Assembly (NCBI RefSeq): GCF_016632365.1
Contig: NZ_JAEPBH010000002.1
Coordinates: 62,001 to 126,000, forward strand
Direction: 5' to 3'
Length of the DNA: 64,000 nucleotides
DNA from: Tenebrionibacter intestinalis
GTDB lineage: Bacteria; Pseudomonadota; Gammaproteobacteria; Enterobacterales; Enterobacteriaceae
Shown: piece by piece, positions 30,660 to 40,179 of the stretch
How positions within the stretch are numbered: the stretch's first letter is position 1
How the letters are laid out: each line of letters opens with the position of its first letter
Translations under genes and position numbers: made by a program
The notes under the pieces: model-generated
Told to the model about the DNA's origin: nothing
Databases searched by the model: none
What the model saw: only the letters and a program-made list of their open reading frames with translations

Positions 30660-31517
30660 TCAGGTCGCCAGCGCATCCTGAAGATATTGCGGCAGCGCGA
30701 AGGCTGCGCAGTGAACTGCCGGGTTGTAGTAGCGGCAGCGTAATCCCGCGTGATGAAAACGGGCCTGAATGGTTGCCGGGCGAAGGTAGCGCAGCGTTTC
30801 GTTGTCGGTCGCCCAGGCGAATGTCATTATGCCGCCATAGTAGGTCGGAATGGCGGCCTGGTAGAAGCTGACGTCGGTAAAATACTGGCCAAGCCTGCGG
30901 TGGCTGCTGAGCGCCTCATCCTGCTGAAGAAAGCATACGCCATTTTGCGCCACGAACACGCCGCCCGGATTAAGTATGCGCTTACATCCTTCGTAAAAAG
31001 CGCTGGTGAAAAGGCTTTCGCCGGGGCCGACAGGATCGGTGCAGTCAGAAATAATAATGTCAAACGTCTGTGTCGTTTGGCTGACGAAGTTTACGCCATC
31101 GTCAATGACCAGATTAAAGCGTGGGTCCTCATACGCGCCTGCGCTGTGGTTGGGCAGGTACTGGCGGCAAAAAGAAACTACGCTGGCATCGATTTCCACC
31201 ATTGTGATGCTTTCCACGCCGCTATGACGGGCAACTTCCCGCAGCATGCCGCCGTCTCCGCCGCCGATAATGAGCACGCGTTTTGCCTGGCCGTGGGCCA
31301 TCAGCGGGACATGGGTCAACATTTCGTGATAGATAAACTCATCGCGCTCGGTCGTTTGCACCACGCCGTCGAGCGCCATGATGCGGCCGAACGCCGCGTT
31401 TTCGAAGATAATCAGCTCCTGATGAGCGGTCTTTTCATGATAGAGCACATTATCGACGCTGAAATACTGGCCAAAGCCGTCATGCAGCGTCTCCTGCCAC
31501 TGGCGATCGTCAGTCAT
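30660..31517 (-). CDS. speE: Spermidine synthase
   Basis: SpeE transfers the aminopropyl group from decarboxylated AdoMet to putrescine, using the product of its neighbour speD. The 285-aa protein (E. coli 288) has the Rossmann-like core with [18 protein letters not shown] and the substrate motif [13 protein letters not shown]. Start ATG 31517 follows AAGGAGT at good spacing. The upstream neighbour is yacC on the same strand, 79 bases away. Confidence 0.98.
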   Translation of the reverse strand: MTDDRQWQETLHDGFGQYFSVDNVLYHEKTAHQELIIFENAAFGRIMALDGVVQTTERDEFIYHEMLTHVPLMAHGQAKRVLIIGGGDGGMLREVARHSGVESITMVEIDASVVSFCRQYLPNHSAGAYEDPRFNLVIDDGVNFVSQTTQTFDIIISDCTDPVGPGESLFTSAFYEGCKRILNPGGVFVAQNGVCFLQQDEALSSHRRLGQYFTDVSFYQAAIPTYYGGIMTFAWATDNETLRYLRPATIQARFHHAGLRCRYYNPAVHCAAFALPQYLQDALAT

Positions 31518-31596
31518 GGTAATGACTCCTTGCTCAATGCCCCTAAAAAGGGGCGCGACAAAATAATTACCCCGGCCGCCTGTGCGCGGTTACCGG

Positions 31597-31944
31597 TTAT
31601 TTCACCATCGCCAACAGGCTAAGCGAATCGCGAGCGAGCGCCCGACATTTTTTTGCGATGGGTACGGCAATGCCGCTGAGATCGCGGTAACTGTCTTCGC
31701 CCAGCGCTTTCATATCAAAACTGTCATAGTTGCTCAGATCCCACTGGTTTTGCTGGGCGAAAAATACCAGCGCACGGCGGATTTGATAGTTAGGCATATT
31801 CTGGTAGCCGCAGTCGTTTTTAAGGAAAACGAATACCGCGGTGAGATCGGCGATATCTTCCGCTTCTGATTCACTCAGCGCCTGGCTTGCGCAGGAGAAC
31901 CCCAGTAATCCACCAAATACTAACATCCTGACAAACTTCTTCAT
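31597..31944 (-). CDS. yacC: Secreted YacC family protein
   Basis: This 115-aa protein has a Sec signal peptide (about residues 1-22: [22 protein letters not shown]) and a small helical mature domain. That domain is nearly identical to E. coli YacC ([28 protein letters not shown]). The fold resembles PulS/OutS-type pilotins, so an outer-membrane or periplasmic role is possible, but the function is not established. ATG 31944 is chosen over the ORF start 21 codons upstream because it gives the signal peptide and matches family length. Confidence 0.93.
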   Translation of the reverse strand: MKKFVRMLVFGGLLGFSCASQALSESEAEDIADLTAVFVFLKNDCGYQNMPNYQIRRALVFFAQQNQWDLSNYDSFDMKALGEDSYRDLSGIAVPIAKKCRALARDSLSLLAMVK

Positions 31945-32026
31945 CACGACTACCACTATTAAACAGTTAACGCACGTTAGCATATTTCGTAAGCCGGGGA
32001 CGACCATTAATTCCGCACCGGCGGGC

Positions 32027-32057
32027 TTGACCTTACCGTTGGGGCAGGGTTTATGCT
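32027..32057 (+). promoter_or_regulatory. CueR-type (MerR family) promoter of cueO
   Basis: A -35 TTGACC (32027-32032) and a -10 TATGCT (32052-32057) are separated by 19 bases, the long spacer typical of MerR-family promoters. Between them lies the dyad ACCTTACCGTTGGGGCAGGGT (32030-32050 spans it), like the known E. coli CueR box upstream of cueO. It predicts activation by Cu(I)-bound CueR. Confidence 0.85.
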
Positions 32058-32089
32058 CGCTTAATCATCTGTTGCCTGAGGAACTACCC

Positions 32090-33721
32090 ATGCATCGCCG
32101 CGATTTTCTTAAATATTCCGCCGCGCTGGGCGCGCTTAGCGCTTTTCCTTTAATTAACCGCGCCGCATTTGCCGCCGCGCGCCCTGTGTTGCCAATCCCG
32201 ACGCTGATTGAACCGGATGCCGAAGGTCGTATTCGCCTGGCCGCGCAGGCCGGGAAAACAGCGTTTGCCGGCAAGCCGGTCACAACGTGGGGATATAACG
32301 GCGCGCTGTTGGGGCCAGCGTTGAGACTGCAACAGGGTAAAAACGTCACGGTTGATATCCACAACGCCCTGCCGGAAGCGACGACCGTGCACTGGCACGG
32401 TCTGGAAATTCCCGGCGAGGTAGACGGGGGGCCGCATGGCGTTATCGCGCCGGGTGCGAAGCGCCGCGTATCGTTTACGCCGCAGCAGCGCGCCGCCACC
32501 TGCTGGTTTCATCCACATGAGCACGGTAAAACCGGCGCGCAGGTGGCAAAAGGCCTGGCCGGGCTGGTGATGATTGAAGATAACGAACTGCGCGCCCTTA
32601 TGCTGCCGCAGAAGTGGGGAGTGGATGATGTGCCGCTGATCATTCAGGATAAACGTTTCGGCGCGGACGGTGAAATAGACTACCGGCTTGACGTGATGAG
32701 CGCTGCGGTGGGGTGGTTTGGCGATACGCTGCTTTGCAACGGCGCGCGCTATCCGCAGCATACGGCGCCGCGCGGTTGGCTGCGTCTGCGGCTGCTCAAT
32801 GGATGCAACGCCCGCTCGCTCACTCTCGCCGCCAGCGATAACCGGCCGCTATATGTGATTGGCAGCGACGGCGGTCTGCTGGGCGAACCGGTGAAGCTTA
32901 CCGAACTGCCGATGCTAATGGGCGAACGTTTCGAGGTACTGGTACAAATTAGCGATAACAAACCGTTTGATATTATTGCGCTGCCGGTAACGCAAATAGG
33001 GATGAACGTCGCACCCTTTGATAAACCACAGCCTGTGGTGCGCATACAGCCGGTTAATGTTTTTAGCACCGGTACATTGCCTGACGCGCTGGCGGCGATG
33101 CCGGTCGTTCCCGCGACCGACGGCGTTTTTGAACGCCGGCTTGAGCTAACAATGGACCCGATGCTGGATATGCTGGGGATGCAGGCGCTGGAAAAGAAAT
33201 ACGGCAAGCAGGCGACGGCGGGTATGGATCACGGCGCGATGGGGCACGGACAGCGGCCGATGCCTGCAATGGATCATTCGCAAATGCATCACGGCGCGCA
33301 GGGCGCATCCGGTATGCATCACGGCGCAATGGGGCATGGCTCATTAGCCGCAGGCGATGGAAAAACGGCGTTTGATATCATGAATGCCAATAAGATCAAT
33401 GGCAAAGCATTTGATATGAATACACCGGCGTTTAACGTAGCGCGCGGGCGGTATGAACGCTGGGTTATTTCCGGCGAGGGCGACATGATGCTGCATCCAT
33501 TTCATATTCACGGCACGCAGTTTCGAATACTCTCGGAAAACGGAAAACCGCCTGCGCCGCATCGCAGCGGCTGGAAGGATACCGTCTCTGTTGACGGCGC
33601 CCGCAGCGAAGTGCTGGTGCGTTTTGACCACACGGCATCGCCGCAGCAGGCCTATATGGCCCACTGCCACCTTCTGGAACATGAAGATACCGGTATGATG
33701 CTTGGGTTTACCGTAAGCTGA
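32090..33721 (+). CDS. cueO: Multicopper oxidase CueO
   Basis: CueO is a periplasmic cuprous oxidase for copper tolerance. It has a twin-arginine signal ([19 protein letters not shown]). Three cupredoxin domains carry the copper ligands [24 protein letters not shown] and the type 1/trinuclear motif [13 protein letters not shown] at the C-terminus. The Met/His-rich insert before domain 3 (around residues 380-425) is dense in MDHGAMGHG-like units. The predicted length, 543 aa, exceeds E. coli CueO (516). ATG 32090 follows TGAGGAAC; the longer frame upstream is non-coding and overlaps the CueR promoter. Confidence 0.97.
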   Translation: MHRRDFLKYSAALGALSAFPLINRAAFAAARPVLPIPTLIEPDAEGRIRLAAQAGKTAFAGKPVTTWGYNGALLGPALRLQQGKNVTVDIHNALPEATTVHWHGLEIPGEVDGGPHGVIAPGAKRRVSFTPQQRAATCWFHPHEHGKTGAQVAKGLAGLVMIEDNELRALMLPQKWGVDDVPLIIQDKRFGADGEIDYRLDVMSAAVGWFGDTLLCNGARYPQHTAPRGWLRLRLLNGCNARSLTLAASDNRPLYVIGSDGGLLGEPVKLTELPMLMGERFEVLVQISDNKPFDIIALPVTQIGMNVAPFDKPQPVVRIQPVNVFSTGTLPDALAAMPVVPATDGVFERRLELTMDPMLDMLGMQALEKKYGKQATAGMDHGAMGHGQRPMPAMDHSQMHHGAQGASGMHHGAMGHGSLAAGDGKTAFDIMNANKINGKAFDMNTPAFNVARGRYERWVISGEGDMMLHPFHIHGTQFRILSENGKPPAPHRSGWKDTVSVDGARSEVLVRFDHTASPQQAYMAHCHLLEHEDTGMMLGFTVS

Positions 33722-33743
33722 GGGAGAGCGTGAGCGTAACGCT

Positions 33744-34100
33744 GGTCGCTTAAGGCTAAGTGAATGTTCCGTTCGCCTGAAGCCCGATGATAAAGGGCCT
33801 CAGGCGAACGGGCAAAGCGGCCTGCTTTGCAAACGTGCGACTTCGCAAAGGCATCAATACTTCACGCCGCGCGGCCGTCTCGGTTCGCCTCAGCCCGCCC
33901 TTGCGGGCCGCTTTAGTTTGTCTTCGCCTGTGGTTTGCCGGGTTCAGCGCCCGCCCCAGGCTGTAAGCCTGTACGCGTTAAAAGCGAACCGAGGATGCTG
34001 GCAGTAAATAAAAAGAATGGAGACTTACGCCTGGCTTTAATGCGTCATGATTTTTGCATTAACAGGAATCGTTATTCATAAACAGGCTTAACTGACCGGC
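33744..34100 (+). repeat. Long intergenic repeat family R2, copy A
   Basis: Found in the cueO/gcd convergent gap. It shares ordered blocks with 53767-54133 and 60411-60798. The opening is ...TAAG.G.ATGTTCCGTTCGCCT-AAGCCCGAT, then GGGCAAAGCGGCC-TGCTTTGC, CGCCTG(C/T)GG..., CCTGTA.GCGTTAAAAGCGAAC and a T-run TTTTTGCATTAACAG-AATCGTTATTCA, closing CTTAACTGACCGGC. No reading frame is conserved among copies. The remainder of the gap, 34101-34367, holds a GC-rich hairpin at 34325-34350 before the gcd stop and nothing else recognised. Confidence 0.75.
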
Positions 34101-34367
34101 ATCGGAGCTGCGAGCGCGTGCTGGCGGGTTAACTATAGCGTCGCTTAAGGCTGAGTCAGTAAAACGGCGCGTCTCTGTGGCGAGCGGGTTAAGGCGCTCA
34201 TGCCTGCTTTAACCATTCTCACGGCCCCGCAGCCCTTAGCCTGCAACGGCCTGGGGGGCCTGGCGGGTAAAGCGTATGTTTGCGCTGCGGGTAAATACCA
34301 GAAAAATTTAAACGGTTGCGCTGTTTCGGGCCGAAAAGCGTCGGCCCGAAGCGCGTTCCAGTACGGG

Positions 34368-36758
34368 TTATTTCTCGTCAGGCAGCGCGTAAGCGACAAT
34401 GTAGTCGCCCATCTTTGTGCCAAATGAACCGTGGCCGCCTGCGGCAATGACGACGTACTGTTTACCGTTAGCTTCGTAGGTCATAGGCGTCGCCTGGCCT
34501 CCGGCGGGCAAACGCGCCTGCCATAGTTTTTCACCGTTGGTTATGTTATAGGCACGGATATAGTTGTCAGCCGTTGCGCCAATAAACAGCACGTTACCTG
34601 CGGTAGTTATGGGGCCGCCCAGCATTGGCATACCCATGTTAAACGGTACAGGGAACGGCACAGGGAATGGCATGCTGTCGCGCGGCGTGCCGATGCGTTT
34701 TTTCCATACAATCTGGTGGCGTTTAAGATCGATACCGGAGATATACCCCCACGCCGGTTGCTTACACGGCAGCCCGAACGGCGACAGGAACGGGTTAAGC
34801 TTTACGCCATACGGCACGCCGTACTGCGGCTGAATGCCGGTTTCGGCGCCGGAGCCTTTCGCATCCTTCGGCGGTTGCATTGGGTTGCCCGGGCCACGGG
34901 GTATCAGTTTTGAGACAAACGGCAGCGCCATTGGGTTGGCAATGGCTATCTGGCGGTTTGGCGCGACGGAAATACCGCCCCATTCAAACATGCCGAGATT
35001 GCCGGGAAAGACCAGCGTGCCCTGTTCCGACGGCGGCGTGAAGGTGCCTTCATAGCGAAGACCCTGAAAAATGATACGGCATACGAGCTGGTCATACATT
35101 GTCGCGCCCCACATATCTGCGCCCGTCAGCTTTTTCTGCGGGCGGAACGAAAGGGCGGAGAAGGGCTGGGTTGGCGACAGCCAGTCGCCTTTGGCCGCGC
35201 CCTGCGGAACCGGGCGCTCCGGCGCGGGAACAACGGGTTGACCGTTGCGGCGATCCAGCACAAACAGATTACCGGTTTTTGCCGGCGCGTAAATCACCGG
35301 CACGGTATTGCCGTCTTTATCGGTAATGTCAGCGAGCGTCGGCTGTGACGGCAGGTCCATATCCCACAGATCGTGATGTACCGTCTGCCAGGACCAGGCA
35401 AGCTTGCCGGTAGTCGCGTTCAGCGCAAGCACGGAACTGGCGTAGCGCTCCTGCTCTGGCGTGCGGTGACCGCCCCAGATATCCGGCGTACTGACGCCCA
35501 TAGGCAGATAGACCAGATCCAGCTTTGCGTCATACGCCGCCGGCGCCCAGGAATTAGGCGAGTTGGGTGTGAAATGGTGTTCATCTGCCGGTATCGCATT
35601 AGGATCTTTCGCCCCCGGATCGAAAACCCACAAAAGTTTGCCGCTGTTAACGTCAAAACCCCGGATGACGCCAGACGGTTCGCGGGTGGAAAAGTTATCG
35701 GTCACGGCGCCCGCAATAACGATGGTCGTTCCGGTGACAACCGGCGGGGAGGTGGGTTCGTACATACCCGGCGTGGTCACGGGCATGTTGGTTTGCAGAT
35801 TAAGCACGCCTTTGTTGGCGAAGGTTTCGCACGGCTTGCCGTTATCCGCGTTAAGGGCGAACAGCCTGCCGTCGTTCACCGGCAAAAGGATGCGGCGCGG
35901 GCAGTCGGCCAGCACTTCAGGCGCGGCGTTTTGCGCGTTGGCTTCATGATACGAAACGCCACGGCATGTCACGTGTTGAAAGGAGGGATCGGTCTTCAGC
36001 GCCGGGTCGAAATGCCATTTCTCTTTGCCGCTGGCGGCATCAAGCGCGAACAGACGCTGGTGCGCGGTGCAAAGATAAAGCGTGTCGCCGACTTTTATGG
36101 GCGTCACTTCGTTCGTAATTTCTCCCGGATCGCTCGGCAGACGGAGATCGCCGGTGCGAAACACCCAGGCCTCTTTTAGTTTATGCACGTTGTCGGCGTT
36201 GATTTGCCTGAGCGGCGAGTAGCGCTGGCCTTCCTGCGTGCGGCCATAGGCGGGCCAGTCGCCGTCGGCCACCTGCGGCGCGGCGTCACGAGCCGGGGCC
36301 ACTGTGTCGGTAGGCAGCGTGCCGTTGATTTCCTGCGGATCGTTAAAGCCTGCCCATATGAGCATGGCGGCGCTAATCAGCAGCGAAACCAGCAGAGAAG
36401 GAACGGCGGGGCGGGAAGGCGTCAGCCTGCGCCAGACGAACGGCAGCAGTAGCCAGATGCCGAAGAGCACCAGCACATCGCAGCGTGGCGCCAGCGCCCA
36501 GAAATCAAAGCCGACCTCCGCAATGCCCCACAGCATGGTACACAGCAGGAGCGCGGCATAGAGCCACAGCGCGGCGGCGCGCTTGCGGTACAGTTGCCCG
36601 GCGACCATCAGCATGACAACCCCGGCTATGGGGTAGTACCACGAGCCGCCGACAGCCGCCAGCCAGATGCCGCCCACCAGCAGATAAAGCCCTGTTAACA
36701 GCGCAAAAAGCGCTGACAGCAACAGGGTTGCGCGTGATTGCTGTTTTTTACTTTCCAT
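34368..36758 (-). CDS. gcd: Membrane-bound PQQ-dependent glucose dehydrogenase
   Basis: Gcd oxidises glucose (and other aldoses) to gluconolactone in the periplasm and passes electrons to ubiquinone. The 796 aa, as in E. coli, comprise five N-terminal membrane spans (about 1-140) and a periplasmic eight-bladed propeller with PQQ-enzyme repeats. These include GDWPAYGRTQEGQRYSPL at the start of blade 1, PEQERYASSVLALNATTGKLAWSWQ, and the C-terminal GNVLFIGATADNYIRAYN. Activity needs PQQ, whose genes are not in this window. Monocistronic, convergent with cueO. Confidence 0.97.
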   Translation of the reverse strand: MESKKQQSRATLLLSALFALLTGLYLLVGGIWLAAVGGSWYYPIAGVVMLMVAGQLYRKRAAALWLYAALLLCTMLWGIAEVGFDFWALAPRCDVLVLFGIWLLLPFVWRRLTPSRPAVPSLLVSLLISAAMLIWAGFNDPQEINGTLPTDTVAPARDAAPQVADGDWPAYGRTQEGQRYSPLRQINADNVHKLKEAWVFRTGDLRLPSDPGEITNEVTPIKVGDTLYLCTAHQRLFALDAASGKEKWHFDPALKTDPSFQHVTCRGVSYHEANAQNAAPEVLADCPRRILLPVNDGRLFALNADNGKPCETFANKGVLNLQTNMPVTTPGMYEPTSPPVVTGTTIVIAGAVTDNFSTREPSGVIRGFDVNSGKLLWVFDPGAKDPNAIPADEHHFTPNSPNSWAPAAYDAKLDLVYLPMGVSTPDIWGGHRTPEQERYASSVLALNATTGKLAWSWQTVHHDLWDMDLPSQPTLADITDKDGNTVPVIYAPAKTGNLFVLDRRNGQPVVPAPERPVPQGAAKGDWLSPTQPFSALSFRPQKKLTGADMWGATMYDQLVCRIIFQGLRYEGTFTPPSEQGTLVFPGNLGMFEWGGISVAPNRQIAIANPMALPFVSKLIPRGPGNPMQPPKDAKGSGAETGIQPQYGVPYGVKLNPFLSPFGLPCKQPAWGYISGIDLKRHQIVWKKRIGTPRDSMPFPVPFPVPFNMGMPMLGGPITTAGNVLFIGATADNYIRAYNITNGEKLWQARLPAGGQATPMTYEANGKQYVVIAAGGHGSFGTKMGDYIVAYALPDEK

Positions 36759-37500
36759 GATCCCTCTCGCTCGTTAGTTTTTGTTAGCAATTGATTATAG
36801 TGATTAATGGGAAGGTTATGCGTCACGGAAAAGGCGCAATGGAAGAAGTAAAGGTAAATAACGTAAGCGGCAAAATAATTATCGGTTAACGAGAGCGCCA
36901 ACAAGCAAGGTAAATAAAAAATTATTTTTTAAATCAATTTATTAATTTCATACCTGTTTGGTGGTTATTGCCTGTTCATTTTATTTTATGCTGAAATCAG
37001 GAGGGTAAATAAATTTCAGCACGTTAACCCTGAGGGCTAACTTTATCCGAAAAATAAGCCCTGTTTAATAAATTGCCGCAGACAGAATCAACGGGTCGAG
37101 CCGTTTAGCGGCGCATGCCCGCGAAACGAACCCGAAAACAGGGGCCGGGAAAACGTAAGCGGTAGCCGGTACGCGCCAGATGTCTCTGTTTCAAATTACC
37201 GGACGTATAAACAGGGCATGACTTCTTTGCGGCTGGCTGGCGGCTTTCCAGCGCGCCGCTTATTGTAGACGTTTTTTGACCTGCAATAGGTGAGTCATAT
37301 TTCCGCCCGGTAAGCATCGCTGCGTAATAGCCGGATCGGCGGTTTTTCTAATCCAGGCGTTGATGCTGTATACTCGCGGCCTTTCTACCGCGCTCATGCT
37401 TTCGCGCAATGGGGCGTTTGTGTGATAATCAACGTATTATTTCCGCTAAACCGCGTGGCGTGAGTGCAGAATTAACTGATTAAAATCAGTGGAATAAATT
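36759..37500. other. gcd-hpt divergent intergenic region, no recognised gene
   Basis: 742 bases. The first part, AT-rich, should carry the gcd and hpt promoters. The 70-aa minus-strand frame at 37105-37317 has no clear ribosome site or recognised family. A GC-rich stretch at about 37090-37270 has gene-like composition but no supported frame. The last 120 bases are the hpt leader. I see no member of either repeat family here. Confidence 0.5.
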
Positions 37501-38037
37501 ATGAAACATACTGTTGAAGTGATGATCCCGCAAGCGGACATCAAAGCACGCATTGCAGAACTGGGCAAAGAGATCACCGAACGCTATCGTGACAGCGGGA
37601 GTGAAATGGTGCTGGTTGGGCTGCTACGCGGATCGTTTATGTTTATGGCGGATCTGTGCCGTGAAGTGCAGGTGAGTCACGAAGTTGATTTTATGACGGC
37701 CTCCAGCTACGGCAGCGGTATGTCGAGCACAAGAGATGTAAAAATTCTCAAGGACCTGGATGAGGATATTCGCGGTAAGGATGTGCTGATTGTGGAAGAT
37801 ATCATTGATTCCGGCAATACGCTTAGCCGCGTGCGTGAAATTCTGCGTCTGCGTGAGCCGAAGTCGCTGGCTATTTGCACGCTGCTGGATAAACCGGAAC
37901 GCCGTGAAGTAAACGTTGAAGTCGAGTTTGTCGGTTTCGCCATACCGGATGAGTTCGTGGTAGGTTACGGGATAGACTATGCGCAGCGCTACCGCCATCT
38001 ACCCTATATTGGCAAAGTGGTGTTACTGGACGAATAA
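37501..38037 (+). CDS. hpt: Hypoxanthine phosphoribosyltransferase
   Basis: Hpt salvages hypoxanthine (and weakly guanine) with PRPP to the nucleotide. The 178-aa protein, as in E. coli, carries the PRPP-binding loop [14 protein letters not shown] and the flexible catalytic loop [14 protein letters not shown]. Cytoplasmic. The start is ATG 37501, preceded by a weak ribosome site (GTGGAATAAATT), as is usual here. Convergent with can; a strong palindrome follows the gene. Confidence 0.98.
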   Translation: MKHTVEVMIPQADIKARIAELGKEITERYRDSGSEMVLVGLLRGSFMFMADLCREVQVSHEVDFMTASSYGSGMSSTRDVKILKDLDEDIRGKDVLIVEDIIDSGNTLSRVREILRLREPKSLAICTLLDKPERREVNVEVEFVGFAIPDEFVVGYGIDYAQRYRHLPYIGKVVLLDE

Positions 38038-38061
38038 GCGAAGGCCCCTTCGGATTGATGG

Positions 38062-38093
38062 CAAAAAGGGCAAAAACGTTTTTGCCCTTTTTG
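38062..38093. terminator. Perfect 32-bp palindrome after hpt, bidirectional terminator
   Basis: CAAAAAGGGCAAAAAC followed by its exact complement GTTTTTGCCCTTTTTG. The A- and T-runs would let it terminate from both sides of the hpt/can gap. By alignment it also occupies the place of the first internal hairpin of the MITE-like family (compare 38137-38170), so it may be part of an older element. Confidence 0.8.
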
Positions 38094-38107
38094 TGGCGAA
38101 TAGCCGA

Positions 38108-38282
38108 AAATCAATCTGTTGATTTCAGATTGTTGACAAAGAAGGAAAAAACGGTTTTTTTCCTTCTTTGTGGTAAGCAGGCGAAAATCAATGCATTGAT
38201 TTTCCTTATTTTTTTGTATTTCATCCATCCTGTCTGCGACAGGATGGGGTTTGTCAGCAGTCTCAAATCAATCTGTTGATTT
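38108..38282 (+). repeat. MITE-like palindromic element, copy 3, with exact 18-bp flanking repeats
   Basis: The element 38126-38264 (139 bp) opens CAGATTGTTGACAAAG and closes TTTGTCAGCAGTCTC; the ends form a 15-base inverted repeat with 12 matches. Inside are three stem-loops: 38137-38170 (AAGAAGGAAAAAAC...), 38182-38205 (GAAAATCAATGCATTGATTTTC) and 38223-38249 (CATCC...GGATG). It is flanked by exact copies of AAATCAATCTGTTGATTT at 38108-38125 and 38265-38282. Upstream bases 38051-38107 and downstream 38283-38333 look like the two halves of an older diverged copy. No coding capacity. Confidence 0.82.
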
Positions 38283-38333
38283 TATTTATTTTTGCGGCGT
38301 CCTGAGCTGAGCCGCACGTACCGGCGTTTGTCC

Positions 38334-38996
38334 TTATCTGTGATTGTGGTGCATGCGTTTGAGGTTCGACATGCCGTTGCGATACTGCTGCTCCAGCGTT
38401 TCGCGGCTGGTGGCGGTAACGTTCAAATCGCGCAGCAGGCCGTCGTGAATGCCGTAAACCCAGCCGTGAACGCTGACTTTCTGGCTGCGCTTCCAGGCCG
38501 ATTGCATAATCGTTGAATGACCGAGATTATAGACCTGCTCCATCACGTTCAGTTCGCACAGCGTATCCATACGTTGCTCCTGCGGCAGTTCGCCCAGCAG
38601 CGTGCTGTGTTTGTACCAAATATCACGGATGTGCAGCAGCCAGTTATTGATAAGGCCCAGCTCCGGGTTGGCGACCGCTGCCTGTACCCCGCCGCAGCCG
38701 TAGTGGCCGCAGATAATTATGTGCTCCACTTCCAGCACATCTACCGCATACTGCACGACCGACAGGCAGTTAAGATCGGTATGGATAACCAGGTTAGCAA
38801 CATTGCGGTGAACGAAAAGTTCGCCAGGTTCGAGGCCCGTCAGGCGCTCTGCGGGAACGCGGCTGTCGGAACAGCCAATCCATAAGAAGCGCGGCTTTTG
38901 CGCGTGCGCTAGCTGTTCAAAGAAGCCGGGATCCTCCTCCACCAGCAGTTTGGACCAAATTTTATTATTGCTGATGAGTGTTTCAATGTCTTTCAT
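38334..38996 (-). CDS. can: Beta-class carbonic anhydrase
   Basis: Can interconverts CO2 and bicarbonate, supplying bicarbonate to carboxylases in air-grown cells. The 220-aa protein keeps the zinc ligands and catalytic dyad at the E. coli positions: Cys42 and Asp44 in GCSDSRVP, His98 and Cys101 in GHYGCGG. Cytoplasmic homotetramer by family. Monocistronic on the minus strand, divergent from yadG with a 256-base gap. Confidence 0.97.
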   Translation of the reverse strand: MKDIETLISNNKIWSKLLVEEDPGFFEQLAHAQKPRFLWIGCSDSRVPAERLTGLEPGELFVHRNVANLVIHTDLNCLSVVQYAVDVLEVEHIIICGHYGCGGVQAAVANPELGLINNWLLHIRDIWYKHSTLLGELPQEQRMDTLCELNVMEQVYNLGHSTIMQSAWKRSQKVSVHGWVYGIHDGLLRDLNVTATSRETLEQQYRNGMSNLKRMHHNHR

Positions 38997-39252
38997 GAGT
39001 GGTTAACAACCTGTAACCGAATAAATGCGTTGGGGTAATATAGGGCAACTCAACTTTTTTTTAAACCTACCAGGCTGTGTCCCTTAAACCCGCATCATGA
39101 GAATTAAGGGACACAGTTTAACTATTCTTCACTGTAATAGCGCCCGGATTGAGGCGGTAAAATGCGTTAGCGCCGCAGATGTTCAACGCGGTGTATTATT
39201 ACGCCGGAAATATTCAGGGCACAGAGAATCCACTAAAGGCACTACAACATCT

Positions 39253-40179
39253 ATGACTTACGCACTGGAACTGGAGCAATTAACCAAAACCTACCCCGGC
39301 GGCGTTCAGGCGCTGCGCGGGATTGATTTGCAGGTTGAGGCTGGAGATTTTTATGCCCTGCTGGGGCCTAATGGCGCAGGGAAATCGACCACTATTGGTA
39401 TTATCAGTTCGCTGGTAAACAAAAGCGCGGGTAGGGTGAAGGTATTTGGCTACGATCTGGTTAACGATATCGTTAACGCCAAGCGTCAACTTGGGTTGGT
39501 GCCGCAGGAGTTCAACTTTAACCCGTTTGAAACGGTACAGCAGATCGTTGTTAATCAGGCTGGCTACTACGGCGTACCGCGCCGCGATGCGTTTGAGCGC
39601 AGCGAAAAATACCTTAATCAGCTCGACCTGTGGGGAAAGCGCAATGAACGCGCGCGCATGTTGTCCGGCGGGATGAAGCGTCGCCTGATGATTGCCCGCG
39701 CGCTGATGCATGAGCCAAAACTGTTGATCCTCGACGAACCCACCGCGGGCGTGGATATTGAGCTACGCCGCTCGATGTGGACTTTCCTGAAAGCGCTGAA
39801 CGACAGCGGCACCACCATCATTCTCACCACGCACTACCTGGAAGAAGCGGAGATGCTGTGTCGCAATATCGGCATCATTCAGCACGGCGTGCTGGTGGAA
39901 AACACCTCGATGAAGGCGCTGTTGTCAAAGCTTAAATCGGAAACGTTTATTCTCGATCTGGCAGCGAAAAGTCCGTTGCCAAAGCTGGAAGGGTATCAGT
40001 ATCGGCTGCTTGATACCTCGACGCTGGAGGTGGAGGTGCTGCGTGAACAGGGGATAAATAGCCTGTTTAGCCAGTTGAGCGCGCAGGGCGTGCAGGTATT
40101 GAGTATGCGTAACAAAGCAAACCGTCTGGAAGAGCTGTTTGTCACGCTGGTGCATGAAAAAAAAGGAGAATCAGCATGA
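39253..40179 (+). CDS. yadG: ABC-2 type exporter ATP-binding protein YadG
   Basis: This 308-aa ABC ATPase has Walker A GPNGAGKST, Q-loop VPQEFNFNP, signature LSGGMKRRL, Walker B LLILDEPTAGVD and a His-switch TTHYLEEAE. A C-terminal accessory domain occupies about residues 225-308. It pairs with the permease yadH, whose start overlaps its stop by 4 bases. Substrate unknown. The ATG at 39253 (MTYALELEQLTKTYPGG) matches the E. coli start; the frame runs 52 codons further upstream without support. Confidence 0.96.
   Translation: MTYALELEQLTKTYPGGVQALRGIDLQVEAGDFYALLGPNGAGKSTTIGIISSLVNKSAGRVKVFGYDLVNDIVNAKRQLGLVPQEFNFNPFETVQQIVVNQAGYYGVPRRDAFERSEKYLNQLDLWGKRNERARMLSGGMKRRLMIARALMHEPKLLILDEPTAGVDIELRRSMWTFLKALNDSGTTIILTTHYLEEAEMLCRNIGIIQHGVLVENTSMKALLSKLKSETFILDLAAKSPLPKLEGYQYRLLDTSTLEVEVLREQGINSLFSQLSAQGVQVLSMRNKANRLEELFVTLVHEKKGESA

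Noticed and set aside
34139-34170. GTCGCTTAAGGCTGAGT resembling the opening of repeat R2
   Set aside because: The likeness stops after about 17 bases and none of the later R2 blocks follow, so it is not counted as another copy.
37105-37317. 70-aa minus-strand frame in the gcd-hpt gap
   Set aside because: No ribosome site, no recognised family, composition basic and low in typical coding signals.
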